Under the pieces are notes generated by a model. That model was not told where the DNA came from, made no database searches, and saw only the letters and a list, made by a program, of their open reading frames with translations. Made by a program: the position numbers and the translations under genes. This document shows, piece after piece, positions 46,699-54,082 of a DNA stretch of 64,000 nt. Position 1 is the stretch's first letter. Every line of letters starts with the position of its first letter. This DNA is from Flexithrix dorotheae DSM 6795 (GTDB lineage: Bacteria > Bacteroidota > Bacteroidia > Cytophagales > Flammeovirgaceae), in the NCBI RefSeq assembly GCF_000379765.1, contig NZ_KB903439.1, positions 62,001 to 126,000 of the forward strand, given 5' to 3'.

Positions 46699-46732
46699 AC
46701 TTCTCATTTAAGCACATGCTTAAATGAGAAGT
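46699..46732. repeat. Perfect 16-bp inverted repeat with 2-nt centre
   Basis: The arms ACTTCTCATTTAAGCA and TGCTTAAATGAGAAGT are exact complements around CA. T5 precedes it on the plus strand and AAAAATT follows on the minus strand. It could be a terminator for plus-direction transcription, a dyad operator or a cruciform site. Confidence 0.7.
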
Positions 46733-46748
46733 ATCTCGCGCTGGAAAC

Positions 46749-46791
46749 ACCCATTTAGGAATCCTTAATTTTAAACAAGCTCTAAATGGGT
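46749..46791. repeat. Second inverted repeat upstream of the sulfatase gene
   Basis: Arms ACCCATTTAG (46749-46758) and CTAAATGGGT (46782-46791) match over 10 bp around a 23-nt loop, 16 bp from the perfect palindrome. Confidence 0.6.
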
Positions 46792-46932
46792 TTGGAAAAA
46801 ACAACATGACTGGCATGAAAAGGCGAAACCATAACTTTTCATTATTATTCTAAAAGAAAATCTACCTTAATAAAACTTTTTGCCCCGGTAGCTTTATTGG
46901 TAATTTTCAATAAAATATTTGTTTGAAAGGTA

Positions 46933-47586
46933 TCAGATGGATTCCATGTAATTAATGAGCTCTACAATATTTTCCTGCTCATTGTATTCTAAATCATTTT
47001 GCTTGACATATGCTTTAAATAATTCCTTTTTTTCGGGATATAATTTCATTAGTTGCTTCAGGTTGGTAAACTTTTTCAGTTTTCCTTCATTTTTGAGCCA
47101 ATAGAAAGTATATGGTTTTACATCATAATCATCTGGCAGGTTTAAATCATAAAGTCTGCCGGAAGAATTAATTGCTGAGACATTCTTGACTGCGGTGGTT
47201 TCTGTAGTACCGCCAAGTCCTACATCTTTTCCCGGAGGAATCACTTTGCATTTATATTCTGCAAATAACTCAATATCTGACTGAATGACTAATTCCACAA
47301 ATTTTTGGTTAAGGGGGATAAATTTTCTTTCGCTTATAAAAATGGTATCAATCTGTTTCATCTCATCTCTGCCAATGGCCATTACATTTCCCCTATCCTG
47401 GAAAAGCATTTCCTCAGTTATGGAATTATAATTCACTTTAGCTTTATTGATTTTCCCATTTTTCATTAAAACTGTCCCTTGTGTAAATTCGGGAAAAACG
47501 TAGTGCAAAACCTCAATTTCCTTTTCCTGGGAAAAGGAAATTGAGGTTAAAGAACTTAGTATCACTAAAAAAAATAAATGTTTCAT
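46933..47586 (-). CDS. Exported protein of unknown function
   Basis: A 217-residue protein with a signal peptide of about 19 residues (MKHLFFLVILSSLTSISFS before QEKE). The mature part starts with a beta-rich segment, FTQGTVLMKNGKINKAKVNYN, followed by EEMLFQDRGNVMAIG. A middle segment has GLGGTTETTAVKNVS, and the C-terminus is charged and helical. This pattern occurs in uncharacterised Bacteroidota exported proteins, but I cannot name a family. It is not clearly in an operon with the neighbours: 448 bp separate it from the sulfatase and 379 bp from the DUF2236 gene. Confidence 0.75.
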   Translation of the reverse strand: MKHLFFLVILSSLTSISFSQEKEIEVLHYVFPEFTQGTVLMKNGKINKAKVNYNSITEEMLFQDRGNVMAIGRDEMKQIDTIFISERKFIPLNQKFVELVIQSDIELFAEYKCKVIPPGKDVGLGGTTETTAVKNVSAINSSGRLYDLNLPDDYDVKPYTFYWLKNEGKLKKFTNLKQLMKLYPEKKELFKAYVKQNDLEYNEQENIVELINYMESI

Positions 47587-47965
47587 GGAATTTTTAAAAT
47601 TAAATAAATTCTAGCCTGTAATAAATAGTTAGTCATTTATTCATACTCCATCCGAAAAAGAAGATCACTTAATAAAAGAGGACCCTTAAAAGGTTTCATT
47701 TCCAATTTAAGAATAAAATTCTAATAATAAAGCAGAAAATGAAAAAAAAAATTAAAAACTACTAAAAATGGTTACTAAATACTGGTAATAACCCGATGAG
47801 GAGTTACAACCATCGAATAACAGGCAGGCATTCAGCATTCCATAATAAAATATGCGGTTAATTTTTTAAATAATTTAATTTATGAAATTATTATTCTATA
47901 AAATATTTATTATTATGATTTAATTTGTTTAAATAATTAATTTATAAAATTTTAAATTGTCATAT
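47587..47965. other. Very A+T-rich intergenic stretch
   Basis: 379 bp between two minus-strand genes. The part from about 47860 to 47960 is nearly pure A and T. I see no gene and no clear terminator. Such composition fits an upstream activating region for the exported-protein gene or simply unselected sequence. Confidence 0.4.
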
Positions 47966-49051
47966 TTAGATTTTATTAATCAATTCCATTCTGTTTAAAA
48001 TTTGATTTTTTATGGTAGAGTAAGGTTGTGCAGGAGGGAATATATATTTTCTGAAAAGTGGCAATAAGACCATGATTTTTTGTAAGGTTGAATTTCGGTT
48101 GGAATCAGAAATGCCTATTACATCTGAAACTTCCTTACCATTCAAGTATGCAATTAATGGCTGCATAAGAATTTTAGTCCCAGTATTAGGGATGGTATTT
48201 TTATAATGTGAAATCAATTGTTTGGTAAGGGATTTTCCTTCCAAAGATGGATAAAACTGGCGCATTGCAATTTGCTTTTCGAGCCAGAAGGCTCCTTTTA
48301 AGCTTGAAGGCAACAAACTTAATTTAATTCCCAGAAGGTAACCCATTACCTTCCAAAAATGTAGATAAGCTTCCTTTTCGGTAAGGGAAAGTTTCACTCC
48401 AATTTTACCCATTGCCTGAAGGAGAATATAGGAAAAAGCCAGATTAGTTCCGGCCATATCTTCCTGGTTCACGGGGGTTTCCTCTAACTCCTGAATTGCT
48501 GGTATTTTTTTGAGGAAATACCTGGCCAGGGCATGCCTCAATCTCACTTGTTTAACCAATAAAAAACCATCTCCTGAATCATTAAAAGCATTTTCACCCA
48601 TAATTTCCACTACAAAATATGTAGTATCCAATAATCTCAACTCCGTATTTTTTCTTATTTTTTCAGTATGGTATAAAGCTGTCGCTCCTTTAGCCCCAGC
48701 ATAGCAATAAGGCAATGAAACCGTTCCCAAAACGAATAAAAAATCATTAGCCCGCTTTCTAAATAATTCTCCGGCAATTTTCATTTGACTGGAATTTACC
48801 CATTCGGGAAGCTGATTATTGGATTCTAAGAAAGACCGAAGTTTTTCATTTGTGATTTTCAGCAAGGCTATATCCTTAAAAGTTCTGGCCTTGAAAACCT
48901 TATATAACTCTTCTTTTTTACCAACCTCCATCAATTCCTCTATGATGGCATCAGCTTCCTGATCTCCTACCTGGCGAAAGGCATCCAGTTCTTCATTTGA
49001 AGGAAGAAACTTGTGCGAGGTTTTATCGGGTTTTAAGGCAGAATTAATCAT
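47966..49051 (-). CDS. DUF2236 oxygenase MpaB / latex-clearing-protein-like protein
   Basis: A protein of about 361 residues. The start at the ATG 49049-49051 (MINSALKPDK) is chosen; an in-frame TTG six codons upstream is possible. The helical core matches the ER-bound oxygenase MpaB/rubber oxygenase (DUF2236) family: WVNSSQMKIAGELFRKR, FVLGTVSLPYCYAGAKGATALY, GFLLVKQVRLRHALARYFL and EDMAGTNLAFSYILLQAMGKIG. The RLRH block probably supplies the heme-propionate and ligand residues used in latex-clearing protein. Family members are b-type heme proteins that cleave or oxidise polyisoprenoid or hydrophobic substrates. Its upstream region lies in repeat B. No signal peptide is obvious. Confidence 0.78.
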   Translation of the reverse strand: MINSALKPDKTSHKFLPSNEELDAFRQVGDQEADAIIEELMEVGKKEELYKVFKARTFKDIALLKITNEKLRSFLESNNQLPEWVNSSQMKIAGELFRKRANDFLFVLGTVSLPYCYAGAKGATALYHTEKIRKNTELRLLDTTYFVVEIMGENAFNDSGDGFLLVKQVRLRHALARYFLKKIPAIQELEETPVNQEDMAGTNLAFSYILLQAMGKIGVKLSLTEKEAYLHFWKVMGYLLGIKLSLLPSSLKGAFWLEKQIAMRQFYPSLEGKSLTKQLISHYKNTIPNTGTKILMQPLIAYLNGKEVSDVIGISDSNRNSTLQKIMVLLPLFRKYIFPPAQPYSTIKNQILNRMELINKI

Positions 49052-49105
49052 GCTTGTTGAACAACCCAAATTGGGAAAATGTTTTCTAAAAGCATAATTA
49101 AATAG

Positions 49106-49210
49106 TAATTCAAAATTATTCGTGTATTATTCTGCCATAAATTCTGAGACTGATAGAGAGATTACATTTTCTCGTAAATAATAGTACCCCGGTGTGGAGC
49201 ACTGGTGCTT
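49106..49210 (-). repeat. Inverted repeat copy B, upstream of the DUF2236 gene
   Basis: The inverse counterpart of repeat A: GTGGAGCACTGGTGCTT (49194-49210), ACTGATAGAGAGATTAC (49149-49165), TCGTGTA (49120-49126) and TAATTCAAAATTA (49106-49118). Its inner end is 55 bp from the DUF2236 start codon, so this copy probably contains that gene's promoter or leader. Confidence 0.8.
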
Positions 49211-49216
49211 AAAATT

Positions 49217-49535
49217 AAATATCCTTGCAATTATAAAAGTATCCGATCCTGAATTACGCCAAGCATCTTTTTGTGAAAGTTTTTTTTTCACCAAATACCA
49301 AATTTATATGCCGGGAAATTATTGGGCAATTGGATTGAATAATTTAAATACTACTAACACAAATGTTTCATATTTTCCAAAATATGGAGATTTGAGCCAT
49401 TTGTTAAAACATTTGAAACATTACTTCTTTTATCCCACAGCGATTTCCCTTCCTTTGTTTTCTCCAGACTAACCCTGATCCTCACATAGGTAATTGTCTG
49501 GAAAATGAAGTACTACCACCTAAAACTTTTATATC
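49217..49535. other. Intergenic stretch between repeat B and the HELGH gene
   Basis: 319 bp with no supportable gene. A plus-strand ORF of 92 residues starts inside repeat B and has no coding character. A short inverted repeat CATATTTT-CC-AAAATATG and AATGTTTCA/TGAAACATT arms (49362-49422) lie in the centre. The promoter of the HELGH gene should be at the right end. Confidence 0.4.
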
Positions 49536-50288
49536 ATGAAATTACTACTCACCACTCTAATGATTGGCTATTTTCTTCATTGTAATGTAATTGCCAAAAT
49601 TAAAAATGGCTACTTTCCAGCCATAAAAGTTGCTGAAAAATGTATTCAAAATCTTGAGTACATTGGCTCAGGAAACCTAAGCCCCGAAAAAAGGGATTTT
49701 CTTCAAACCCGAATGAAAATTGCTGAGCAAAAATTAAAACGCCTAAAACAACTCCATCACAAAACCGAAAAATTAATTGATGCACTCAATACTATCCACC
49801 CAATATTATTCCTTCAAATTGACAATATAAAAGATAAGGAGGAAAATATAACAGACGTTTATATTAAGGCTGTGGATGTTTCTTTTTTTAAAGGCAAATT
49901 TTGGGGGATCACCAACCTGAATCAGTCAAAGGATAATCCTCATGTATATACTTCAGCTTATGGAGACAAAACAGTTTGTGTGTCGGTAGTTTACAAATTT
50001 CTGGAACAGGCACTTGCTTTTTTAGTACACGAATTAGGCCATGTAAAATATCAGGTTCCCAATTTGGCTGATTATGTAAACTATTTTAACAAGACATATA
50101 ACGATACTTATTTTGGTTATAAAAAGATAAAAAAAGGCCATGCACCTATGGATCCCAGTCACATGAGTGTAAGACAAACTGAAAAGGAATTTTACAAGAT
50201 TTTAATAGCCTATAAAAAAAGTCAAAAAGAGAACAAAAATATTACTGAAAATAAGGAAAACCATAAACAAAGGATTTCCTACCAATAA
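49536..50288 (+). CDS. Putative secreted zinc metalloprotease-like protein (HELGH)
   Basis: A 250-residue protein with an N-terminal signal-like segment (MKLLLTTLMIGYFLHCNVIA). A long amphipathic helical region follows at about 40-85. The one recognisable motif is LVHELGHVKYQVP (His165, Glu166, His169), a classic H-E-x-x-H zinc site embedded in a hydrophobic helix. A third ligand might be a His or Glu in GHAPMDPSHMSVRQTEKEF. I do not recognise the family, and the fold around the motif is short for most metalloprotease clans. The gene stands alone, with a strong hairpin directly downstream. Confidence 0.65.
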   Translation: MKLLLTTLMIGYFLHCNVIAKIKNGYFPAIKVAEKCIQNLEYIGSGNLSPEKRDFLQTRMKIAEQKLKRLKQLHHKTEKLIDALNTIHPILFLQIDNIKDKEENITDVYIKAVDVSFFKGKFWGITNLNQSKDNPHVYTSAYGDKTVCVSVVYKFLEQALAFLVHELGHVKYQVPNLADYVNYFNKTYNDTYFGYKKIKKGHAPMDPSHMSVRQTEKEFYKILIAYKKSQKENKNITENKENHKQRISYQ

Positions 50289-50300
50289 TTTTCAGATTTA

Positions 50301-50353
50301 TACAAAATTGATCCATTGATTTCTTATTGTAGGAATCAATGGACCAATTTTGT
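50301..50353. terminator. Long near-perfect hairpin after the HELGH gene
   Basis: Arms of about 22 bp (TACAAAATTGATCCATTGAT and its complement ending TTTTGTA) differ at one internal pair and a one-base bulge, around a 9-nt loop. It lies 12 bp after the stop codon and is followed by TTTACT; it probably terminates transcription. Confidence 0.7.
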
Positions 50354-50562
50354 ATTTACTATTCTGATTCATTTTAAGTTTGATATTAAACTTTGCCGGA
50401 ATCCGATAATCCAAATAGGTAAGTCTGAGCATCGCTTGCATTAAAGTGACCCAGCCTTCTATTTTGTGCTGAAGGAGGAAAAGGAAGAATAAAATAAATG
50501 ATGAAATCAAATGATGATTTATTATTTTTGTAGTAGGAAAATGTAGACAGAAACTTTTTAAA

Positions 50563-50667
50563 ATGAATATTTACCTAGATAATAAAATTAAGTTTACGTC
50601 ATTAATGAAAGGAAGACTCAAACAATTCCAAAGAACTTTTGTATCAAATAAACCATTTATTTTTTAA
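50563..50667 (+). CDS. Possible 34-codon leader ORF before the ParB-like gene
   Basis: ATG to TAA encodes MNIYLDNKIKFTSLMKGRLK and 14 further residues, and it ends 17 bp before the ParB-like start. Its basic composition and position suggest either a leader peptide or chance. No homology is recognised. Confidence 0.2.
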   Translation: MNIYLDNKIKFTSLMKGRLKQFQRTFVSNKPFIF

Positions 50668-50684
50668 TCAAACCTTAATCTAGT

Positions 50685-51554
50685 ATGGCCGCGGAAGGTA
50701 AGGAAATTACAATTTTAGATACGTTAAAACATTTTATTACTCCACTTACAAAAGAGGAGTTGGAGCTTTTGGAGAACAATATCCTTGAAGCCGGATGTAG
50801 AGACCCTTTAGTGGTTTGGGAAAATAATGATAAGTATGTTTTAATTGATGGACACAACCGATATCAGATTTGCCAAAAACACGGGGTTGATTTCAAACTC
50901 GAAGTTAAAACTTTCAAAAATATTGATCAGGTAAAGGACTGGATGATTGACAACCAACTAGGACGAAGAAACCTCAATCCATTCCAACTTAGTTACTTCA
51001 GAGGGTTCAAATATGAGCGAATGAAAAAGAAAAAAGGGGGGTATCAATATGTAAAGTTGAAAGACCAGAAAGGCCCTTTGACATCAGAATTACTTGCAGA
51101 TGTCTTTAAAGTCAGTAAAAATACTATCAAAAGGGACGCTCAATTTACTAAAGGTTTGGAATTAATAGCCAAAAGTAATCCTGTACTTAAAAACAAAATT
51201 TTGTCGGGAGACATCAGGGTCAACAGGGCTGAAGTGCAGTTAATTTCAGAGGCCGATGGCAAGACCAGGATTCATAATGAAAAGGACTTAAGGCTTAAAG
51301 CTAAAAGAATTAAGGACAAAAAAATGGAAGCCAGTCTTACCGAAGTGATGCAGGAAGAAACCAGAAATATCTCTGCAGAATGGGATGAAAGAGGTGATGT
51401 TTTTATGCAAAGAGATGAATTACTGAAAAGTATAAAAGCGAATATCCTTTCCAGTATGAACAGGGTAATTAATGATCAGGATAAAAAATCAATGAAGGAA
51501 TTGGAAGATTTAGTGAAGAAACTGAACAAACTGGTTTTCCAATATGCCAAGTAG
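50685..51554 (+). CDS. ParB-like nuclease-domain DNA-binding protein
   Basis: A 289-residue cytoplasmic protein. A ParB N-terminal-like domain covers about 10-90: ITPLTKEELELLENNILEAG, then the motif YVLIDGHNRYQICQKHG that corresponds to the ParB nucleotide-binding loop. A helix-turn-helix follows at about 127-150 (TSELLADVFKVSKNTIKRDA). A charged, helical C-terminus ends in KKLNKLVFQYAK and could dimerise. Chromosomal ParB is normally beside ParA; no ParA is present here. Such stand-alone proteins are frequent on mobile elements and accessory islands of Bacteroidota, where they act as regulators or in plasmid maintenance. A hairpin terminator follows. Confidence 0.8.
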   Translation: MAAEGKEITILDTLKHFITPLTKEELELLENNILEAGCRDPLVVWENNDKYVLIDGHNRYQICQKHGVDFKLEVKTFKNIDQVKDWMIDNQLGRRNLNPFQLSYFRGFKYERMKKKKGGYQYVKLKDQKGPLTSELLADVFKVSKNTIKRDAQFTKGLELIAKSNPVLKNKILSGDIRVNRAEVQLISEADGKTRIHNEKDLRLKAKRIKDKKMEASLTEVMQEETRNISAEWDERGDVFMQRDELLKSIKANILSSMNRVINDQDKKSMKELEDLVKKLNKLVFQYAK

Positions 51555-51581
51555 ATTGTTTTGAATTTGAATAATTGATAA

Positions 51582-51621
51582 AATCCTTATTTCCGATATT
51601 AGCGGAAGTAAGGATTTTTTT
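51582..51621 (+). terminator. Terminator after the ParB-like gene
   Basis: Stem AATCCTTATTTCCG / CGGAAGTAAGGATT with one mismatch and a 7-nt loop, followed by a T7 run; it starts 27 bp after the stop codon. Confidence 0.85.
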
Positions 51622-51873
51622 ATTAGAATTTTCCTTCTTTCAAAAAAAACTACAATTAAAATAAAATTTCTTTAATATTTGATGCTTAGGTGTTAAATTC
51701 TTTAATTCGACAATATTAAAGTATAAAAATAAAATTCCATTCTTCAGTTTCCTTTCCATGGATATACCAAAGTCTGATTGACAAAGTAATTACCAAATTG
51801 AATTTATTCTACCTGAAAATATTGGTAAGTGTTTTGAAGTTAAAAGTTTTGAACTAAATCCTGAACTTTAAAA
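51622..51873. other. A+T-rich upstream region of the surface-protein gene
   Basis: About 250 bp with no gene or clear repeat. It should hold the promoter for the following exported protein. Confidence 0.35.
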
Positions 51874-53244
51874 ATGCCACCTTCACTCATTAAAATTTTA
51901 CTTTTATTTCCATTTTTAACCTATCTTCATCTTCCATTAATTGCTGCTGATGATACAAGTCTGCAGGAGGCCATTTCTAAAAAACTTGTACAGGTAAAAA
52001 TAAAAGGCAAAGGTTGTTATAGGGGAGAATGTCTGGAAATTGTAGTGACTAATAAATCTTCTTACAGGCTAAACCTTGCAGTTGAACCCGGAAGTATTTT
52101 TTTAAGCGACAATGATTGGGTTCAGGATTTAATAGTAGTGAAAAGACTTGCTTTTAAACTCAATCCAAATGCCACGGCATCATTTGTATTAGAAACCATG
52201 TGCACACAATTGAAAAATGCAGGACCCGACACCGATGAACTTTATCATTTAGGAACTTTGGCAAAAGGTTATCTTTTGCAACTAACCAAATTGATTGATG
52301 CAGAAAATTACCAGACAAGTACCGCACAATCTGCTGTTTGGGCTATAACTGATGGAAATTCTATAGGTGAAATTTATGGCCAGGATACAACCATGGTGAA
52401 GGAATTATGTAAAGTGGTAAGTGAAGCTACCGGCCAACCATGCACTGGTAAAAATCTGCAACCCAGAAATCACAGCATTACTTCCATTAAAACCAGCCTT
52501 GAATGTTTGATTCCCGATTATGCTGAAAACCTATCCCTCACCATGTATGATGAAAATGGAAATCGAATAAGGTCCTATTTTTCAGAAAAAGACCTGCAAC
52601 CCGGGTTCTACCAATTTAAAATTGGGATGAACCATACACTGGGAGATTCTGCCAGATTTAACCTAAAACTGGAAACTACTGCTAGAATCATTTCTGAGAA
52701 ACAAGTTGTGATTTCTGATACCATTATCAAACTACAGGAAATGAAAACAGAACAATTTGTAACCTACGAGCTTCCTGAAGATACTAAAGCCAGTGTTGGA
52801 GTTTATGATGAAAATGATCAACTCTACATTTTACTGGCAGATCATAAACTTTTGCCAAAAGGATTTAATAAATCCATTTTCCAAAGTGGCCGATCATTGC
52901 CCTTTGGGAAAAAATATTTCCTTAAAGTAAAAGCAGATGGAAAAACCATTGTTGCACAAGAATTCCACCTGGAGGCGGATGATGCGAAAAGATATGCCCC
53001 TATAGTTAAAAGAGGGATCTTAAAATGTCAGCTTAAAGCTCCTGTGGAGGGAGCAAAACTGGCTGTTTACGATGAAAATAATCAGATAATTTGGGTAGTA
53101 TTTGAAAATAGTTACCTTGGTCACGGTTATAAAAACCTTCAGTATGTATTCAAGCACCAAAAAGGACCTGAAGCAGCTTTTAAAGTCAAACTAAGTGATA
53201 AGGAAGGTAACATCATCAAGGAAGACTGTATCAATTGTCAATAG
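51874..53244 (+). CDS. Exported protein with possible thioester-like domain and three YDEN repeats
   Basis: A 456-residue secreted protein (signal peptide to about residue 25, PLIAADD). The first domain, about 35-195, has ETMCTQLKNAGP (Cys110), YHLGTLAKGYLLQLTKLID and TAQSAVWAITDG (Gln152). This Cys followed by a Q-x-A-x-W block recalls internal thioester domains of surface adhesins, but the match is only by eye. Three tandem domains of about 87 residues follow, each with a YDEN motif (starting at residues 225, 311 and 399) plus an F/Y-rich strand and FKIK-type end. They resemble FlgD-like or Ig-like modules. The C-terminus ends DCINCQ. No sorting domain is seen. The function is unknown; surface binding is a guess. 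Confidence 0.65.
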   Translation: MPPSLIKILLLFPFLTYLHLPLIAADDTSLQEAISKKLVQVKIKGKGCYRGECLEIVVTNKSSYRLNLAVEPGSIFLSDNDWVQDLIVVKRLAFKLNPNATASFVLETMCTQLKNAGPDTDELYHLGTLAKGYLLQLTKLIDAENYQTSTAQSAVWAITDGNSIGEIYGQDTTMVKELCKVVSEATGQPCTGKNLQPRNHSITSIKTSLECLIPDYAENLSLTMYDENGNRIRSYFSEKDLQPGFYQFKIGMNHTLGDSARFNLKLETTARIISEKQVVISDTIIKLQEMKTEQFVTYELPEDTKASVGVYDENDQLYILLADHKLLPKGFNKSIFQSGRSLPFGKKYFLKVKADGKTIVAQEFHLEADDAKRYAPIVKRGILKCQLKAPVEGAKLAVYDENNQIIWVVFENSYLGHGYKNLQYVFKHQKGPEAAFKVKLSDKEGNIIKEDCINCQ

Positions 53245-53273
53245 TAATGGACTGTATTTCCTAATACTGAAAT

Positions 53274-53309
53274 GAACAGGCAAAATAAATTGATTATTTT
53301 GCCTGTTTC
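53274..53309. terminator. Bidirectional terminator between convergent genes
   Basis: A perfect stem of 14 bp (AACAGGCAAAATAA / TTATTTTGCCTGTT) around a 5-nt loop lies 30 bp after the surface-protein stop and 83 bp from the convergent acetyltransferase stop. Confidence 0.75.
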
Positions 53310-53391
53310 ACTTTTATGGTTGAAAGTTAAATATCGAAAACTGGTCATTTCCATAGATGGAAACTGTTTTAATCCATTCGATTGATTAATT

Positions 53392-53997
53392 TTAAAACCT
53401 CATTTTTTTAAAATAATACAACTTATCCTCTTCCGTAATCTCTCTAAATACTCTGCAGGGATTACCCATGGCAATTACATTTGGAGGAATATCCTTGGTT
53501 ACTACGCTTCCAGCTCCGATCACACTATTCTCCCCAATTTTTATCCCGGGGTTAATCACTACATTTCCTCCAATCCATACATTATCACCAATGGAAATTG
53601 GGGCAGCAAATTCATATTCTTCTTTTCGTGGCATAGGGTGAACTGGATGACCAGCCGCATATATACCTACATTCGGGGCTAATAGTACATTATCTCCAAT
53701 TTCAACACGGGCACAATCCAGAATGACACAATTATAATTGGCAAAAAAATTCTCTCCGATATGGATATTGTAACCATAATCACATCGAAATAGGTTTTCA
53801 ATCACAAAGTTTTCACCAGTTTTTCCAAATAACTTTTTAATCAGTTCCTTTCCCCTTTCGGTTTCATCTGGTGGAAGGTTATTAAATTCCCAGACCAGTC
53901 TTTTTGCCGCAGTTCTTTCTTCAATAAGCTCCGGAACAAAAGCTTTATAAGGTTTACCAGCAAGCATTTTTTCTTTCTCCGATAGTTTGTTATCCAT
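53392..53997 (-). CDS. Sugar O-acetyltransferase, maltose acetyltransferase type
   Basis: A left-handed beta-helix acetyltransferase of about 201 residues. The start is placed at the ATG 53995-53997 (MDNKLSEKEKMLAGKPYKAF), because the alternative ATG at 54001-54003 lies inside a perfect 18-bp hairpin. The N-terminal EKEKMLAGKPY block is the Mac domain. Hexapeptide repeats run from about 70 on, with the catalytic His in YAAGHPVHP and the acetyl-CoA-binding end SIGDNVWIGGNVVINPG and SVIGAGSVVTKDIP. It would transfer acetyl from acetyl-CoA to a sugar hydroxyl. It lies downstream of the PadR-permease pair on the same strand. Confidence 0.9.
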   Translation of the reverse strand: MDNKLSEKEKMLAGKPYKAFVPELIEERTAAKRLVWEFNNLPPDETERGKELIKKLFGKTGENFVIENLFRCDYGYNIHIGENFFANYNCVILDCARVEIGDNVLLAPNVGIYAAGHPVHPMPRKEEYEFAAPISIGDNVWIGGNVVINPGIKIGENSVIGAGSVVTKDIPPNVIAMGNPCRVFREITEEDKLYYFKKMRF

Positions 53998-54044
53998 AAA
54001 CATCTAAATTAAGGTCAACTTATTTAACCTTAATTTAGATGTTT
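53998..54044. promoter_or_regulatory. Perfect 18-bp inverted repeat abutting the acetyltransferase start
   Basis: Arms AAACATCTAAATTAAGGT (53998-54015) and its exact complement (54027-54044) enclose an 11-nt loop. The hairpin ends one base before the chosen ATG and 39 bp after the permease stop. It may terminate the permease transcript, hide the initiation region, or bind a regulator: ACCTTAATT in the arms is also the core of the repeats before padR. Confidence 0.65.
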
Positions 54045-54082
54045 CAACTTTAAATCCATAAAAATTATTAAAGTAAGGAAAA

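Larger units (their letters stand above)
46491..46932. other. Intergenic stretch with two inverted repeats
   Basis: 442 bp upstream of the sulfatase and downstream of an unknown exported-protein gene, both minus strand. It contains the perfect palindrome at 46699-46732 and a second inverted repeat at 46749-46791. No coding sequence is evident. Confidence 0.45.

Noticed and set aside
49194-49472. 92-residue plus-strand ORF
   Set aside because: It starts inside repeat B and its composition is not protein-like.
50298-50510. 70-residue minus-strand ORF downstream of the HELGH gene
   Set aside because: Its C-terminal part is the near-perfect hairpin at 50301-50353, so it is probably a by-product of the inverted repeat.
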